A stretch of 64,000 bases of DNA from Bacillota bacterium (GTDB taxonomy: Bacteria > Bacillota > Clostridia > Christensenellales > UMGS416), in assembly GCA_023410875.1 (NCBI GenBank), contig JAEYPH010000043.1, positions 70,726-134,725 on the forward strand, written 5' to 3'. The notes beneath the pieces are model-generated. The model did no database searches. It saw only the letters and a list, made by a program, of their open reading frames with translations, and had not been told where the DNA came from. Positions 1 to 8,845 of this stretch are shown piece by piece (the first letter of the stretch is position 1; the number at the start of each line of letters is the position of its first letter). Both the position numbers and the translations under genes were made by a program.

Positions 1-46
1 AAGCCACTGCGCCGATTGCGATTATTGGTATGATATATTGTCCCAC
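1..46 (-). CDS. rny: N-terminal fragment, probable ribonuclease Y
   Basis: Only the first 15 codons are inside the window. From a GTG start they read as a short polar start followed by a hydrophobic run (GQYIIPIIAIGAVA), which fits the N-terminal membrane anchor of RNase Y, the endonuclease that initiates mRNA decay in Firmicutes. An AAGGAGG-type ribosome binding site lies at about 61-67. The position just downstream of recA on the same strand is the usual place of rny in Firmicutes. The identity rests on synteny and the membrane anchor, because the KH and HD domains lie outside the window. Confidence 0.5.
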   Translation of the reverse strand, partial: MGQYIIPIIAIGAVA

Positions 47-70
47 TTTCTACCTTACACCTCCTTTTTC

Positions 71-98
71 ATAAAATAAACCGAGACAAGCTCGGTTT
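71..98 (-). terminator. Hairpin with U-rich tail between recA and rny
   Basis: AAACCGAG (78-85) pairs with CTCGGTTT (91-98) around a 5-nt loop. On the minus strand it is followed by ATTTTAT. It can end recA transcripts, but it also lies inside the leader of any transcript from the promoter at 152-180. Confidence 0.65.
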
Positions 99-151
99 TT
101 AGACTAATCTCACAAGTTTGGAGCATAAAACCATGAATGCCTAGCGTTTCT

Positions 152-180
152 ATTGTATAAGACAAACCACCGCCTGTCAA
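152..180 (-). promoter_or_regulatory. Sigma-A promoter for rny
   Basis: On the minus strand TTGACA (175-180) is followed after exactly 17 nt by TACAAT (152-157). It lies after the recA stop and before the hairpin at 71-98, so the rny transcript would carry a leader of about 100 nt. Confidence 0.7.
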
Positions 181-228
181 GCAACGACTGCCTTGAAAAG
201 CGGTGGAAATATACCCTTTTGCTTTTAT

Positions 229-1233
229 TTATGCTTCGGCGGCTGCGCTCAACAGCGCGGCGCGCAGCTTGGCCTCTATCTCGTTGCACACCTCGGCGTT
301 GCTCTCCAGATACTGGCGGGCGCCTTCCCTGCCCTGGCCGATGCGGGTTTCTCCATAGGAGAACCACGCACCGCTCTTGCGCACGATCTCCTGTTCCACC
401 GCCATGTCCAGTATCGTGCCCTCTCGGGAGACGCCGCGGCCATAGAGGATGTCGAATTCGGCGTTCTTGAAGGGCGGCGCCATTTTGTTTTTGACGACCT
501 TGATCTTGGTGCGGTTGCCGATCATCTCATCGCCCTTCTTGAGCGTCTCAGAACGGCGCACGTCCAGGCGGACGGAGGCGTAAAATTTCAACGCTCGACC
601 ACCGGGTGTGGTTTCCGGGTTGCCGAACATGATGCCCACTTTTTCGCGCAGCTGGTTGGTGAATACCATCACAGTGCTGGACTTGCTGATGGCGCCGGCC
701 AGCTTGCGCAGCGCCTGGGCCATCAGGCGGGCTTGCAGGCCCACGTGGGAATCGCCCATCTCACCGTCGATCTCCGCCCGGGGAACCAGCGCCGCCACCG
801 AATCCACCACGATGATATCGATGGCGTTGCTGCGGATCAGTGCGTCGGCGATCTCCAGCGCCTGCTCGCCGGTGTCCGGCTGAGAGACATAGAGATTGTC
901 CACATCCACGCCCAAGTTGCGGGCGTAGACCGGGTCCAGCGCGTGTTCGGCATCGATGAAGGCGGCCATACCGCCACGCTTCTGTGTCTCGGCGATCATG
1001 TGCAGCGTGATCGTCGTCTTACCGGAGGATTCCGGCCCGAAAACCTCTATGATGCGCCCCCGGGGGATGCCGCCGATGCCCAGCGCCACGTCCAGCGCCA
1101 GACAGCCCGTGGGGATCACCTCCACGTCCAGCGTGTTGGTGTCGCCGAGCTTCATGATGGAGCCCTTGCCGAAGCGTTTTTCGATCTGGCCCAGAGCCAG
1201 TTCCAATGCCTTTGCCTTGTCCGTGGTTGTCAT
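229..1233 (-). CDS. recA: Recombinase RecA
   Basis: RecA forms ATP-dependent filaments on single-stranded DNA, catalyses strand exchange and triggers self-cleavage of LexA. The 334-residue product has the Walker A motif GPESSGKT at residues 66-73 and the expected C-terminal domain. The ATG at 1233 is preferred over one 10 codons upstream because GGGAGG lies 8 nt before it, and it places the P-loop exactly where E. coli RecA has it. The gene follows cinA, a common pairing, but has its own promoter in the 98-nt gap. I saw no LexA-type palindrome in that gap, so SOS control is not evident from the sequence. Confidence 0.98.
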   Translation of the reverse strand: MTTTDKAKALELALGQIEKRFGKGSIMKLGDTNTLDVEVIPTGCLALDVALGIGGIPRGRIIEVFGPESSGKTTITLHMIAETQKRGGMAAFIDAEHALDPVYARNLGVDVDNLYVSQPDTGEQALEIADALIRSNAIDIIVVDSVAALVPRAEIDGEMGDSHVGLQARLMAQALRKLAGAISKSSTVMVFTNQLREKVGIMFGNPETTPGGRALKFYASVRLDVRRSETLKKGDEMIGNRTKIKVVKNKMAPPFKNAEFDILYGRGVSREGTILDMAVEQEIVRKSGAWFSYGETRIGQGREGARQYLESNAEVCNEIEAKLRAALLSAAAEA

Positions 1234-1280
1234 GCTTTTGTCCTCCCGCTTCGGCGCGTTCATCCGTATTCTTCTGTATA

Positions 1281-1309
1281 ATTCTAGTATATACGGGTAC
1301 GAAATGCAA
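1281..1309 (-). promoter_or_regulatory. Probable sigma-A promoter for recA
   Basis: Minus-strand TTGCAT (1304-1309), a 17-nt spacer, then TAGAAT (1281-1286), in the cinA-recA gap. The same TTGCA-type -35 box recurs upstream of ireB and of the reductase at 36.5 kb. Confidence 0.6.
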
Positions 1310-1331
1310 ACATTTTTTCGCCCTTGTGCCT

Positions 1332-2576
1332 TTAATGGTCGCTTAGAACGGCCTGGCGCAGCATGTCCAGCGCGTTCAGGCAGGTCACGTGGCGCACGAA
1401 GGCGCGTTCGCGGTTGGCAAGCAGCAGGCGTCGCACCTGCACCTCGCCGTCGCGGCGAGCCAGAGCGATGTACACCAGGCCCACGGGCTTCTCGGCGGTG
1501 CCGCCGTCAGGCCCGGCGATGCCTGTCGTGGAGAGGGCGTAATCCGATGAAAACAGCCGGAGGCATCCGGAGGCCATTTCACGGGCCGTTTCTTCGCTGA
1601 CGGCGCCGTGCTCCCGCAGCGTGTCCTCGCTTACACCCAATGTATTGCGCTTCACATCGTTGCTGTAGGCCACAACGGAACCCAGGAACATCGCCGAACA
1701 GCCAGAAATATCCACGATGTCTGAAGCCAGCATGCCGCCGGTGCAGCTCTCCGCCGTGCTCAGTGTAAGGCTGCACTCGGCAAGCAGGCGCACAACCGTC
1801 TCGGCCAGCGAACTCCAGCGGTCGGTATACAGGAACTTCCCGACCCTGTCCAGTATCTGCGCTTGCACCGGCTCCACCAGTGCCGCCGCCTGTTCCTCGG
1901 TGGGCGCGCTGGCCGTCACGCGCAGCATCACCTCGCCCGTGGAGCAATAGGGCGCGATGGTCGGGTTGCTCTGGGCCTCCATGATATCCTTGATGCGGTG
2001 CTCCAGCTCCGATTCGCCGATGCCAAAGAACCGCAGATGTACCGTGTGGAAATGACTGTTGACACGGCGCTGCAGATAGGGCACGACCTCATGGTCGAAG
2101 ATCCACGTGAGCTCCCTGGGCGGCCCGGGCAGTATGATGACGGCTTTGCCGCCGGTCTCCACGATGCAGGCCGGCGCGGTGCCGCGCTCGTTGCGCAGCA
2201 CGGTGCTGCCCTGGGGGAACCACGCCTGGCGCTCGTTGTTGGGCGTCATGAGCCGGTTGAAGCGCGTGAACCACGCGCGCAGCGTCTCCAGCGATTCCAC
2301 GTGCAGCGCCATCTTCAACCCCAGCGCTTCCGCGATGGTCTCCTTGGTCAGGTCGTCCATCGTGGGCCCCAGGCCGCCGGTCGTGATCACGATGTCGCTG
2401 CGGCCCAGCGCCGTCAGAAAGGTCTCCCGCAGCCTCTGGGGGTTGTCACCGATGGTCGTATGGCGGTACACGCCGATGCCCAGGCGGCTCAATCCTTGCG
2501 AGAGGTATTGCGCGTCGGTGTTGACGACCTGGCCCATCAGCAGCTCCGTGCCGATGCACAGGATTTCCGCTATCAT
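1332..2576 (-). CDS. cinA: CinA-family protein (NMN amidohydrolase)
   Basis: The 414-residue protein has the full CinA architecture. An N-terminal MoCF-like domain covers about residues 1-170 (starting IAEILCIGTELLMG). A C-terminal nicotinamide-mononucleotide amidase domain carries TAESCTGG near residue 275 and STTGIAGPDGG after it. In other bacteria the C-terminal domain recycles NMN released by DNA ligase, and the N-terminal domain is an ADP-ribose pyrophosphatase. The start at 2576 has GGAGGG 8 nt upstream and lies 4 nt after the pgsA stop, so the two are co-transcribed. Confidence 0.95.
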   Translation of the reverse strand: MIAEILCIGTELLMGQVVNTDAQYLSQGLSRLGIGVYRHTTIGDNPQRLRETFLTALGRSDIVITTGGLGPTMDDLTKETIAEALGLKMALHVESLETLRAWFTRFNRLMTPNNERQAWFPQGSTVLRNERGTAPACIVETGGKAVIILPGPPRELTWIFDHEVVPYLQRRVNSHFHTVHLRFFGIGESELEHRIKDIMEAQSNPTIAPYCSTGEVMLRVTASAPTEEQAAALVEPVQAQILDRVGKFLYTDRWSSLAETVVRLLAECSLTLSTAESCTGGMLASDIVDISGCSAMFLGSVVAYSNDVKRNTLGVSEDTLREHGAVSEETAREMASGCLRLFSSDYALSTTGIAGPDGGTAEKPVGLVYIALARRDGEVQVRRLLLANRERAFVRHVTCLNALDMLRQAVLSDH

Positions 2577-2580
2577 TGGT

Positions 2581-3129
2581 TTATCCCTCCGTGGAGAAGG
2601 CTCTCTTGTTGACGACGAAATAATCGATGGTGGACCACACGGTGAACACCAGCGCCGCGCCTATGGCGATCTGCGGCAGCCACAGCGCGTCCAGCCACTG
2701 GAAGGCCGGCAGGCCATGCAGCAGATAGAGGATCACGGCCACATCCTGCAGCACGGTCTTGGTCTTGCCCAGCCAGCTGGCCGAGATGATTTCGCCCTTG
2801 TCCGCGGCCACGATGCGGAACCCGCTGATCAGGATCTCTCGGCCGATGATGACGATGACGATCCACGAAGGCAGCTGTTTCTGCTCCACGAGTACGATGA
2901 GCGCCGCCAACACCAGCAGTTTGTCAGCGATGGGGTCGAACACCTTGCCGAACACGGTGACCTTCTTCTCCCGCCGGGCGATGTAGCCGTCCAGAATATC
3001 GGTCAGCGACGCCAGCAGGAACAGACCTGCCGCCACGAGCATGGAGTAAGGAAAGTTCCAGTACAGAAAGACCAGGAACACCGGTATGATCAGCATCCGC
3101 ATCACGGTCAGGCGGTTTGCCCAGTTCAT
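2581..3129 (-). CDS. pgsA: CDP-diacylglycerol--glycerol-3-phosphate 3-phosphatidyltransferase
   Basis: PgsA makes phosphatidylglycerol phosphate, the committed step to anionic phospholipids, in the cytoplasmic membrane. The 182-residue protein has several membrane segments and the complete CDP-alcohol phosphotransferase motif: D47-G48, A51-R52, G61, D65 and D69 in DG-x2-AR-x8-G-x3-D-x3-D. Length is normal for the family. The start codon overlaps the rimO stop in ATGA, so translation is probably coupled. pgsA between rimO and cinA is a familiar Firmicutes arrangement. Confidence 0.95.
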   Translation of the reverse strand: MNWANRLTVMRMLIIPVFLVFLYWNFPYSMLVAAGLFLLASLTDILDGYIARREKKVTVFGKVFDPIADKLLVLAALIVLVEQKQLPSWIVIVIIGREILISGFRIVAADKGEIISASWLGKTKTVLQDVAVILYLLHGLPAFQWLDALWLPQIAIGAALVFTVWSTIDYFVVNKRAFSTEG

Positions 3130-4436
3130 AGTACCACCCCCCGTAGATCATATTCGGTGGAACCGGTGATTCGTACCCGCAATAGGGAGCCTACAAGGTC
3201 AGTGCTGCCGCCGGACACGGTGGTAACGCCGTCGATATCCGGCGCCTGGGCCTCGGTGCGGCACACGAGGTCGCCGTTCTCATCCACGCCATCTGCCAGC
3301 GCCAGGCGCTCGCTGCCCACCTGGGCGGCCAGCAGCGCCGCAGAAATCTCCTGCTGGGCCATCATGAGCCGGTGGCGGCGGCGCTCGGATGTGCGCTTGG
3401 GCACCCGGGGCTTCATCTTATAGGCCGGCGTGCCTTCTTCAGGGCTGTAGACGAAAGCCCCCATGTTCTCAAAACGGGCGTCCTGGGCAAAGCGCAGCAG
3501 GTTTTCGAACTGCTCGTCGGTCTCGCCGGGGAAACCCACGATGAACGTCGTGCGCAGCGCGATGTCGTACTTGGAACGGATTTTCTCAATCAGCGCGCGG
3601 ATTTGGCCTTCGGTGCTGCGGCGGTTCATGGCGCGCAGGATGCCGTCATCGATGTGCTGCAGCGGGATGTCCAGATAGCGGGCCAGTTTCGGGTGGGTGC
3701 CCACGAGCTCCAGCAGCTCGTCGGTCACCAGCTCCGGATAGCAATACAGCAGCCGGATGCGCTCCACGCCCTTCACGCCGGTCAGGCTTTGGACCAGAGG
3801 CACCAGTCCGGCATCAGCGCCTAGGTCCATGCCGTAGCGCGTGGTGTCCTGGGCAATCAGGATCAGCTCCTTGGCCCCCTGGCGGGTCAGGATCTCCGCC
3901 TCCTGCACAATGCTCTTGGGGTCGCGGCTGCGGTAGGGGCCGCGGATCGCCGGTATCGCGCAATAGGCGCAGCGGTTGCTGCACCCTTCGGCGATCTTCA
4001 GATACGCATAGTGCTTGGGCGTTGATATGGCGCGGCCGGGGATGAACGGCGAAGCCGGGTCCGGCGAGCAGGACAGCACGCGGTCGCCGGTGGCGCCCTC
4101 CACGAGAGCCACGATGCGACCGTAGTCGTTCACGCCGATCATCAGGTCCACCTCGGGGATGGCGTCAAAGAGCTGCTTGTTGTAGCGTTGGCTCAGGCAG
4201 CCGGACACGATGAGCCGCTGGCAGGAGCCGGTCTTTTTGTATTCGGCCATCTCCAGTATGGCGTCCACCGATTCGTCCTTGGCGTCCTTGATAAAGCCGC
4301 ACGTGTTCACGATGATGGCGTCGGCTACCGAGGGGTCGCCCACGATGTCATGGCCGGCCTCCCGCAGCAAGTAGATCATGACTTCGGCGTCCACGTCGTT
4401 TTTGGGGCAACCCAACAGCTTAAAGGCTATTTTCAT
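3126..4436 (-). CDS. rimO: Ribosomal protein S12 (aspartate) methylthiotransferase
   Basis: RimO is a radical-SAM enzyme that adds a methylthio group to an aspartate of ribosomal protein S12. The 436-residue protein has the N-terminal methylthiotransferase domain with Cys10, Cys46 and Cys80 for one iron-sulfur cluster. The radical-SAM motif CxxxCxxC (CSNRCAYC) follows at residues 152-159, and a TRAM-like domain ends the protein. The ATG at 4436 is preferred over a TTG that overlaps the ftsK stop, because GAGG lies 12 nt before the ATG. The opening motif GCPKND differs slightly from the usual GCPKNL. Confidence 0.93.
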   Translation of the reverse strand: MKIAFKLLGCPKNDVDAEVMIYLLREAGHDIVGDPSVADAIIVNTCGFIKDAKDESVDAILEMAEYKKTGSCQRLIVSGCLSQRYNKQLFDAIPEVDLMIGVNDYGRIVALVEGATGDRVLSCSPDPASPFIPGRAISTPKHYAYLKIAEGCSNRCAYCAIPAIRGPYRSRDPKSIVQEAEILTRQGAKELILIAQDTTRYGMDLGADAGLVPLVQSLTGVKGVERIRLLYCYPELVTDELLELVGTHPKLARYLDIPLQHIDDGILRAMNRRSTEGQIRALIEKIRSKYDIALRTTFIVGFPGETDEQFENLLRFAQDARFENMGAFVYSPEEGTPAYKMKPRVPKRTSERRRHRLMMAQQEISAALLAAQVGSERLALADGVDENGDLVCRTEAQAPDIDGVTTVSGGSTDLVGSLLRVRITGSTEYDLRGVVL

Positions 4437-4444
4437 GCTTTGTT

Positions 4445-6928
4445 TCAACCTCGGTATTGTTCGATGGTGGCGGATGCGTCGGCCCGGGTCTTCAGGATGT
4501 CGCGGGGTTTGCTGCCGGTAGAGGGGCTCACGACGCCCAGCTCCTCCAGCTCGTCCACGAGCCTCGCCGCCCGGGCATAGCCGACCTTGAGCTTGCGCTG
4601 CACCATGGAGATGCTGGCCTGGCCGGTGTCGTACACGACGTTCATCGCGTCCATCAGCAGCGCGTCGTACTGGCGCTCGGAGTACTCATCATCGCCGCCG
4701 TCTTCAGCAGAGGCGGAGCCTCCTCCTCTGCCCTTCTTCGTGGGCAGCTCAAAGCTATTGACGTTGCTGAGCACCTCGGTGTCATATTCGGCGGCTTTGT
4801 ACTGCTGTTTGATGAACTCCACGACCTTCTCGACCTCGTTCTCGGACACATAAGCGCCCTGCACGCGCAGCGGCTTGCTGGCGCCGGAGGGGTCGAAGAG
4901 CATGTCCCCGCGTCCCAGCAGCTTTTCCGCACCGGCCATATCGAGGATCGTGCGGCTGTCCACCTGGGAACTCACGGCGAAGGCGATGCGCGAGGGAATG
5001 TTGGCCTTGATGACGCCGGTGATGACATCCACCGACGGGCGCTGTGTGGCGATGACAAGATGCATGCCGGCGGCGCGAGCCATCTGGGCCAGGCGGCAGA
5101 TGGAGTCCTCCACTTCGTTGGGGGCCACCATCATCAGGTCCGCCAGCTCGTCCACGACGATCATGATCTGGGGCAGGCGTTCGCCGTCTTCCTCGCCCTC
5201 CACGATCTGGTTGTAGCGGTGGATGTCGCGGGCGCCCTTATCGGCCAGCAGCTCATAGCGGCGCACCATCTCCTGCACCGCCCAGTTCAGCGCGCCGGCG
5301 GCCTTCTTGGGGTCGCTGACCACGGGGATCAGCAGGTGCGGTATGCCATTGTACACTTTGAGCTCCACGATCTTGGGGTCGATCATGATCATGCGCACCT
5401 GCTCGGGGGACGCCTTGTAGAGGATGCTCACGATCAGCGAGTTGATGCACACGCTCTTGCCCGAGCCGGTGGAGCCGGCGATCATCATGTGGGGCATCTT
5501 GGCCACGTCGGCCACGATGTTCTTGCCGGCGATGTCCTTGCCCAGGCAGAAGGTCATCGGCGCTTCGGCCTTTTGGAACTCGGGGCTTTCCAGCACGTCT
5601 CGCAGCTTGACCATGGAAATGACAGCGTTGGGCACCTCGATGCCGATGGCGGCCTTGCCGGGGATGGGCGCCTCGATGCGCACGCCTTGGGCAGCCATGT
5701 TCAGCGCGATGTCGTTGGACAGGTTGACGATGCGGCTGATCTTGACGCCGGCGGCGGGCTGCAGCTCGTAGCGGGTGATGGCCGGGCCGCGGCACACGTT
5801 GATAACCTTGGAACTCACGCCGAAGCTCATCAGCGTCTCCTCCAGCAGCGCCGCGCCGCGGTTGATTTCCTCGGCGCTGTTATCGGTGGTCTTGGGCGAT
5901 TTGGTCAGCAGATTCACAGGAGGGATCACGTAGGGCGGCGGCTCCGCCTCGGCGGTGGCAATGGCCGCCGTCACCGGAGCGGCGGGTTTTTCGGCGGGCC
6001 TCCCGGGAGCATGGGCCGCGGCATTGCGATCATGGCCGTGATCCCGCTCCTCGGGTTCCGGCTCCGGTTCCGGTTCGTCATGCTCAAATATGCTGGCTTG
6101 CTGGAAGCTGCCGCTCAATGGCTGGGGCTCCTCCATGACCCGGGGAATCCCCCGCGTCTGCTCCCCCACCGCCTCTGGCATGGGCTGGAACATCGAGGCG
6201 TTGAGCAGGTCCACGTCGGCCGCGGCGTCGGCAGGCTTTCTGCCGGTGGCCAGGTTGTCCACATACAGCCGCTGCCCGCGGCGGGCCTGCGCCTGCGCGC
6301 GCTCCTGGCGCTGTTCCTGCCGCTGCTCTTGCCGTTGCTCCTGCCGTTCGGTCATCACCGCCACGGTGTCGCGCACGTTGTCGCGCACATTCTCACCCAG
6401 GCGGCGCAGGCTCAGCCGCGTCATGATGAGCACGATGACCAGCAGGAACGCGATCAGGAATATAATTGCACCTGCAAAACCAACTAAGTAGTGGAGTGGA
6501 TAGGCGACCATGGCGCCCAGCGCTCCGCCGGTGCCGGGCATCGTGCGGGCAAGGTCGAAAGAAGTGGCCACGAAGCTCAGAAAGCTCTTGCTGTCCAGCC
6601 TGGGCAGATAGTACATGTGCAGCAGCGCCAGCGCCAGCGCGGCGAACACCGTCCACACCATCACGGGGAACCACTTGATCGCCTCATGGCCGGCGACGAT
6701 GATGACGACGCCCAGAGCCGTGATGAGAATCGGCAGCGCGTAGGCCGCCACGCCGAACACACCGAACAGCGCCTGTTTGATGCCGTGGCCCACCACACCG
6801 ATGGATTCCGTGAACAAGCCGACGAACATAAAAACACCCAGCGCCATCAGGATGAGGCCGGATACTTCGAAGCGCTTATGCCGCGCCGCCTTGGGCGTCG
6901 CTTTCTTCTTTCGTTTTTTGGGAGCCAC
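4445..6928 (-). CDS. ftsK: DNA translocase FtsK/SpoIIIE
   Basis: This is a membrane-anchored ATP-driven DNA pump that clears chromosomes from the division or sporulation septum. The 827-residue product has four membrane segments (about residues 20-170). A low-complexity linker follows, with four RQEQ-type tetrads and a Pro/Glu-rich part (about 195-340), then the motor with Walker A GSTGSGKS at 485-492. A C-terminal gamma domain reads DNA polarity. The start is GTG at 6928: GGAGG ends 5 nt before it, whereas the upstream ATG has no ribosome binding site. It heads the ftsK-rimO-pgsA-cinA operon. FtsK and SpoIIIE cannot be separated from sequence alone. Confidence 0.95.
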   Translation of the reverse strand: MAPKKRKKKATPKAARHKRFEVSGLILMALGVFMFVGLFTESIGVVGHGIKQALFGVFGVAAYALPILITALGVVIIVAGHEAIKWFPVMVWTVFAALALALLHMYYLPRLDSKSFLSFVATSFDLARTMPGTGGALGAMVAYPLHYLVGFAGAIIFLIAFLLVIVLIMTRLSLRRLGENVRDNVRDTVAVMTERQEQRQEQRQEQRQERAQAQARRGQRLYVDNLATGRKPADAAADVDLLNASMFQPMPEAVGEQTRGIPRVMEEPQPLSGSFQQASIFEHDEPEPEPEPEERDHGHDRNAAAHAPGRPAEKPAAPVTAAIATAEAEPPPYVIPPVNLLTKSPKTTDNSAEEINRGAALLEETLMSFGVSSKVINVCRGPAITRYELQPAAGVKISRIVNLSNDIALNMAAQGVRIEAPIPGKAAIGIEVPNAVISMVKLRDVLESPEFQKAEAPMTFCLGKDIAGKNIVADVAKMPHMMIAGSTGSGKSVCINSLIVSILYKASPEQVRMIMIDPKIVELKVYNGIPHLLIPVVSDPKKAAGALNWAVQEMVRRYELLADKGARDIHRYNQIVEGEEDGERLPQIMIVVDELADLMMVAPNEVEDSICRLAQMARAAGMHLVIATQRPSVDVITGVIKANIPSRIAFAVSSQVDSRTILDMAGAEKLLGRGDMLFDPSGASKPLRVQGAYVSENEVEKVVEFIKQQYKAAEYDTEVLSNVNSFELPTKKGRGGGSASAEDGGDDEYSERQYDALLMDAMNVVYDTGQASISMVQRKLKVGYARAARLVDELEELGVVSPSTGSKPRDILKTRADASATIEQYRG

Positions 6929-6954
6929 AGCATCCTCCATGCAAAGGATACAAT

Positions 6955-6983
6955 ATTATACCATATATGCCGGGTGCAAACAA
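6955..6983 (-). promoter_or_regulatory. Extended -10 promoter for the ftsK-rimO-pgsA-cinA operon
   Basis: Minus-strand TTGTTT (6978-6983), 17 nt, then TATAAT (6955-6960) preceded by TGG, i.e. an extended -10. It lies in the gap between the dusB stop and ftsK. Confidence 0.65.
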
Positions 6984-7004
6984 CGCGACGCACAAGACGT
7001 GTTG

Positions 7005-7970
7005 CTACGAACCCGTATTTTCCGCCAGCAACTGATCCAGCAGCGCGTCGATCTCCTCCATGCGGTTCAGCGCGTTGAGCCGGAAGCGCCAGCGAGCTGC
7101 GCCCGGCACGCCCTTGATGTACCACGAGAGCTGCTTGCGCATCTCCTGCACGGCCACGGCCTCACCCTTGAGCGCGCACAGCTCGGCGCTGTGGCGGCGG
7201 GCCACCGCCAGCCGCTGCGCCAGGGTCTTCGGCCCCATTTGCTCGCCGCGAAGGGCACAGAGGATTTCCTCGAAGATCCATGGGTTGCCCTGGGCTGCCC
7301 TGCCAACCATCACGGCGTCGCAGCCGGTGTGGCGCAGCAGGGCCAAGGCATCGTCGCCGCAGGCCACGTCGCCGTTGCCGATCACCGGCACGCTGAGCGC
7401 CCGCTTGACCTGGGCGATGATGTCCCAATCGGCGCGGCCGCTGTAGAACTGCTCGCGGGTGCGCCCGTGCACGGCCACGGCGGCAGCCCCGGCATCCTGC
7501 ATGCGCAGCGCAAAGTCCACGGCGTTGATGTGCTGGTCGTCCCACCCCTTGCGTATTTTCACAGTAACGGGCTTCCCTATGTTCTTTGCCAGCGTGGATA
7601 CGATCTGCGCCGCCCATTGGGGCTGCTGCATCAGCGCGCTGCCCTGGCCGGCCTTCACGATCTTGGTCACAGGGCAGCCCATGTTCACATCCACGATGTC
7701 ATATTCCGCGCCGAACCTCAGCGCCATGTCCGCCATCACCTGGGGCTCGTTGCCGAAGAGCTGCATGGCTCTGGGCCCGGCCACACCGGCGCCGGCCAGC
7801 AGCGCCTGCGAGCGGTCCGGCGAATAGAGCAGGCCCTTGGCGCTGACCATCTCGGTGTATGTTAGGGCCGCTCCCAGTTCTGCGCAGATCCGCCGGAAAG
7901 GTAGGTCGGTAACGCCCGCCATGGGCGCCAGCAGCGCACCCTGCGGAATTTCGATGCCGCCTATTCTCAT
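7005..7970 (-). CDS. dusB: tRNA-dihydrouridine synthase
   Basis: Dus enzymes use FMN and NADPH to reduce specific uridines in the tRNA D-loop. The 321-residue TIM-barrel protein shows the FMN-site start APMAGVTDLPFR (residues 15-26) and the catalytic cysteine C99 in NMGCP. A lysine-containing segment (KIRKGW) and the phosphate-binding GNGD follow. No convincing Shine-Dalgarno precedes the ATG, which lies 4 nt after the upstream stop, so translation is probably coupled. The start is supported by the conserved N-terminus. Firmicutes Dus proteins of this type are usually labelled DusB. Confidence 0.93.
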   Translation of the reverse strand: MRIGGIEIPQGALLAPMAGVTDLPFRRICAELGAALTYTEMVSAKGLLYSPDRSQALLAGAGVAGPRAMQLFGNEPQVMADMALRFGAEYDIVDVNMGCPVTKIVKAGQGSALMQQPQWAAQIVSTLAKNIGKPVTVKIRKGWDDQHINAVDFALRMQDAGAAAVAVHGRTREQFYSGRADWDIIAQVKRALSVPVIGNGDVACGDDALALLRHTGCDAVMVGRAAQGNPWIFEEILCALRGEQMGPKTLAQRLAVARRHSAELCALKGEAVAVQEMRKQLSWYIKGVPGAARWRFRLNALNRMEEIDALLDQLLAENTGS

Positions 7971-7974
7971 CGTG

Positions 7975-8607
7975 TCACGAAGCTTCCGGTGAGGCTTCCG
8001 CTTCCGGCGCGGGAGTGGGCGTCGTGATCAGACCCGGCGTGGGGCTGGGCGTGGGCAGCGGCGTTGCCGTGATGAAATAGGTGGGCTCCGGCGTGCGCGT
8101 AGGGTCGGGCAGCAGCGTCTCCAACTGCTTGACCTCAAAGATGCGCCACGCGCCATCCACCTGGCGGCAGGTGAGCTGATAGCGGGTCTTGGGCCACTGG
8201 GGGCTGATGATCACGTCGGATTCGGCGTCGTCGCCGTTGCTGGAGGTATACTTGAAATCCGGTATGCTCTCCACAACAGTGACCATGGCAGTGTCCTCCC
8301 AGGGCTTGCACCACAGAGATTCCACGGTCAGCTTGTAGTTGAAGTCAGAGATGATAAAGTCGGAATAAGCCGTGGTGTCCGGCGCCTCGTTCTTCAGATA
8401 TGACTGGGCAAAATACTTGGAAAGGTCAATGTCCTCGCCGGGAGTCAGCACCGAGCCGGCGCGGGCCTTCATGCCATCGGTCACGATGACGTACACATTG
8501 GCCGAATCCATGGCCACGAAGAACGTCACAACGAGAATGGCGAACACCGACACCGCGATGCCGGCGACCTTTGCGATGTACCAAACCAGTCTGAGCGTGT
8601 ATTTCAT
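7975..8607 (-). CDS. Hypothetical single-pass membrane protein
   Basis: I do not recognise this 210-residue protein. It has a short cytoplasmic start and one membrane segment (about residues 8-32). A soluble domain of about 130 residues with two Trp-Pro motifs follows; its VDGAWRIFEVK end recalls NTF2-like folds. The last ~45 residues are rich in Pro and Thr (TPLPTPSP), which suggests an extracellular spacer. It precedes dusB by 4 nt and is probably co-transcribed. A TATACT -10-like box lies on the minus strand at 8666-8671 without a clear -35. Confidence 0.6.
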   Translation of the reverse strand: MKYTLRLVWYIAKVAGIAVSVFAILVVTFFVAMDSANVYVIVTDGMKARAGSVLTPGEDIDLSKYFAQSYLKNEAPDTTAYSDFIISDFNYKLTVESLWCKPWEDTAMVTVVESIPDFKYTSSNGDDAESDVIISPQWPKTRYQLTCRQVDGAWRIFEVKQLETLLPDPTRTPEPTYFITATPLPTPSPTPGLITTPTPAPEAEASPEAS

Positions 8608-8740
8608 GAAATTCCGGTTCCTTCCACAGCCGAGTATTTTAATGGTTTATCTCATGATCTTTTTTAGTATACACCATTTTCTCTCATTCTGCATACAGCA
8701 CACCGGGGCCATCGGATGTTTGCCTTGCCTTGACGCTTAT

Positions 8741-8770
8741 TTGACATATCTTGTTGTTATTTCTGCGTAT
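8741..8770 (+). promoter_or_regulatory. Weak promoter candidate for the URO-D-like gene
   Basis: TTGACA at 8741-8746 is followed 18 nt later by GCGTAT, a poor -10. A better -10 (TATGAT, 8791-8796) has no -35 partner. Some promoter must lie in this divergent 238-nt gap, but I cannot fix it. Confidence 0.3.
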
Positions 8771-8845
8771 GCTCTCTGCCAAGATGTCTTTATGATATAC
8801 TCATCCCGATTTACCGCCACAATCCCAAAGAACGCGAGGTGTGCG

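Noticed and set aside
1234..1331. A LexA/DinR operator upstream of recA
   Set aside because: No GAAC-N4-GTTC-type palindrome was found in the gap; only promoter boxes are supported.
4457..6487. A 676-codon open frame on plus, antisense to ftsK
   Set aside because: It mirrors the codon structure of the real gene in GC-rich DNA, has repetitive His/Leu/Gly composition, and lacks a ribosome binding site.
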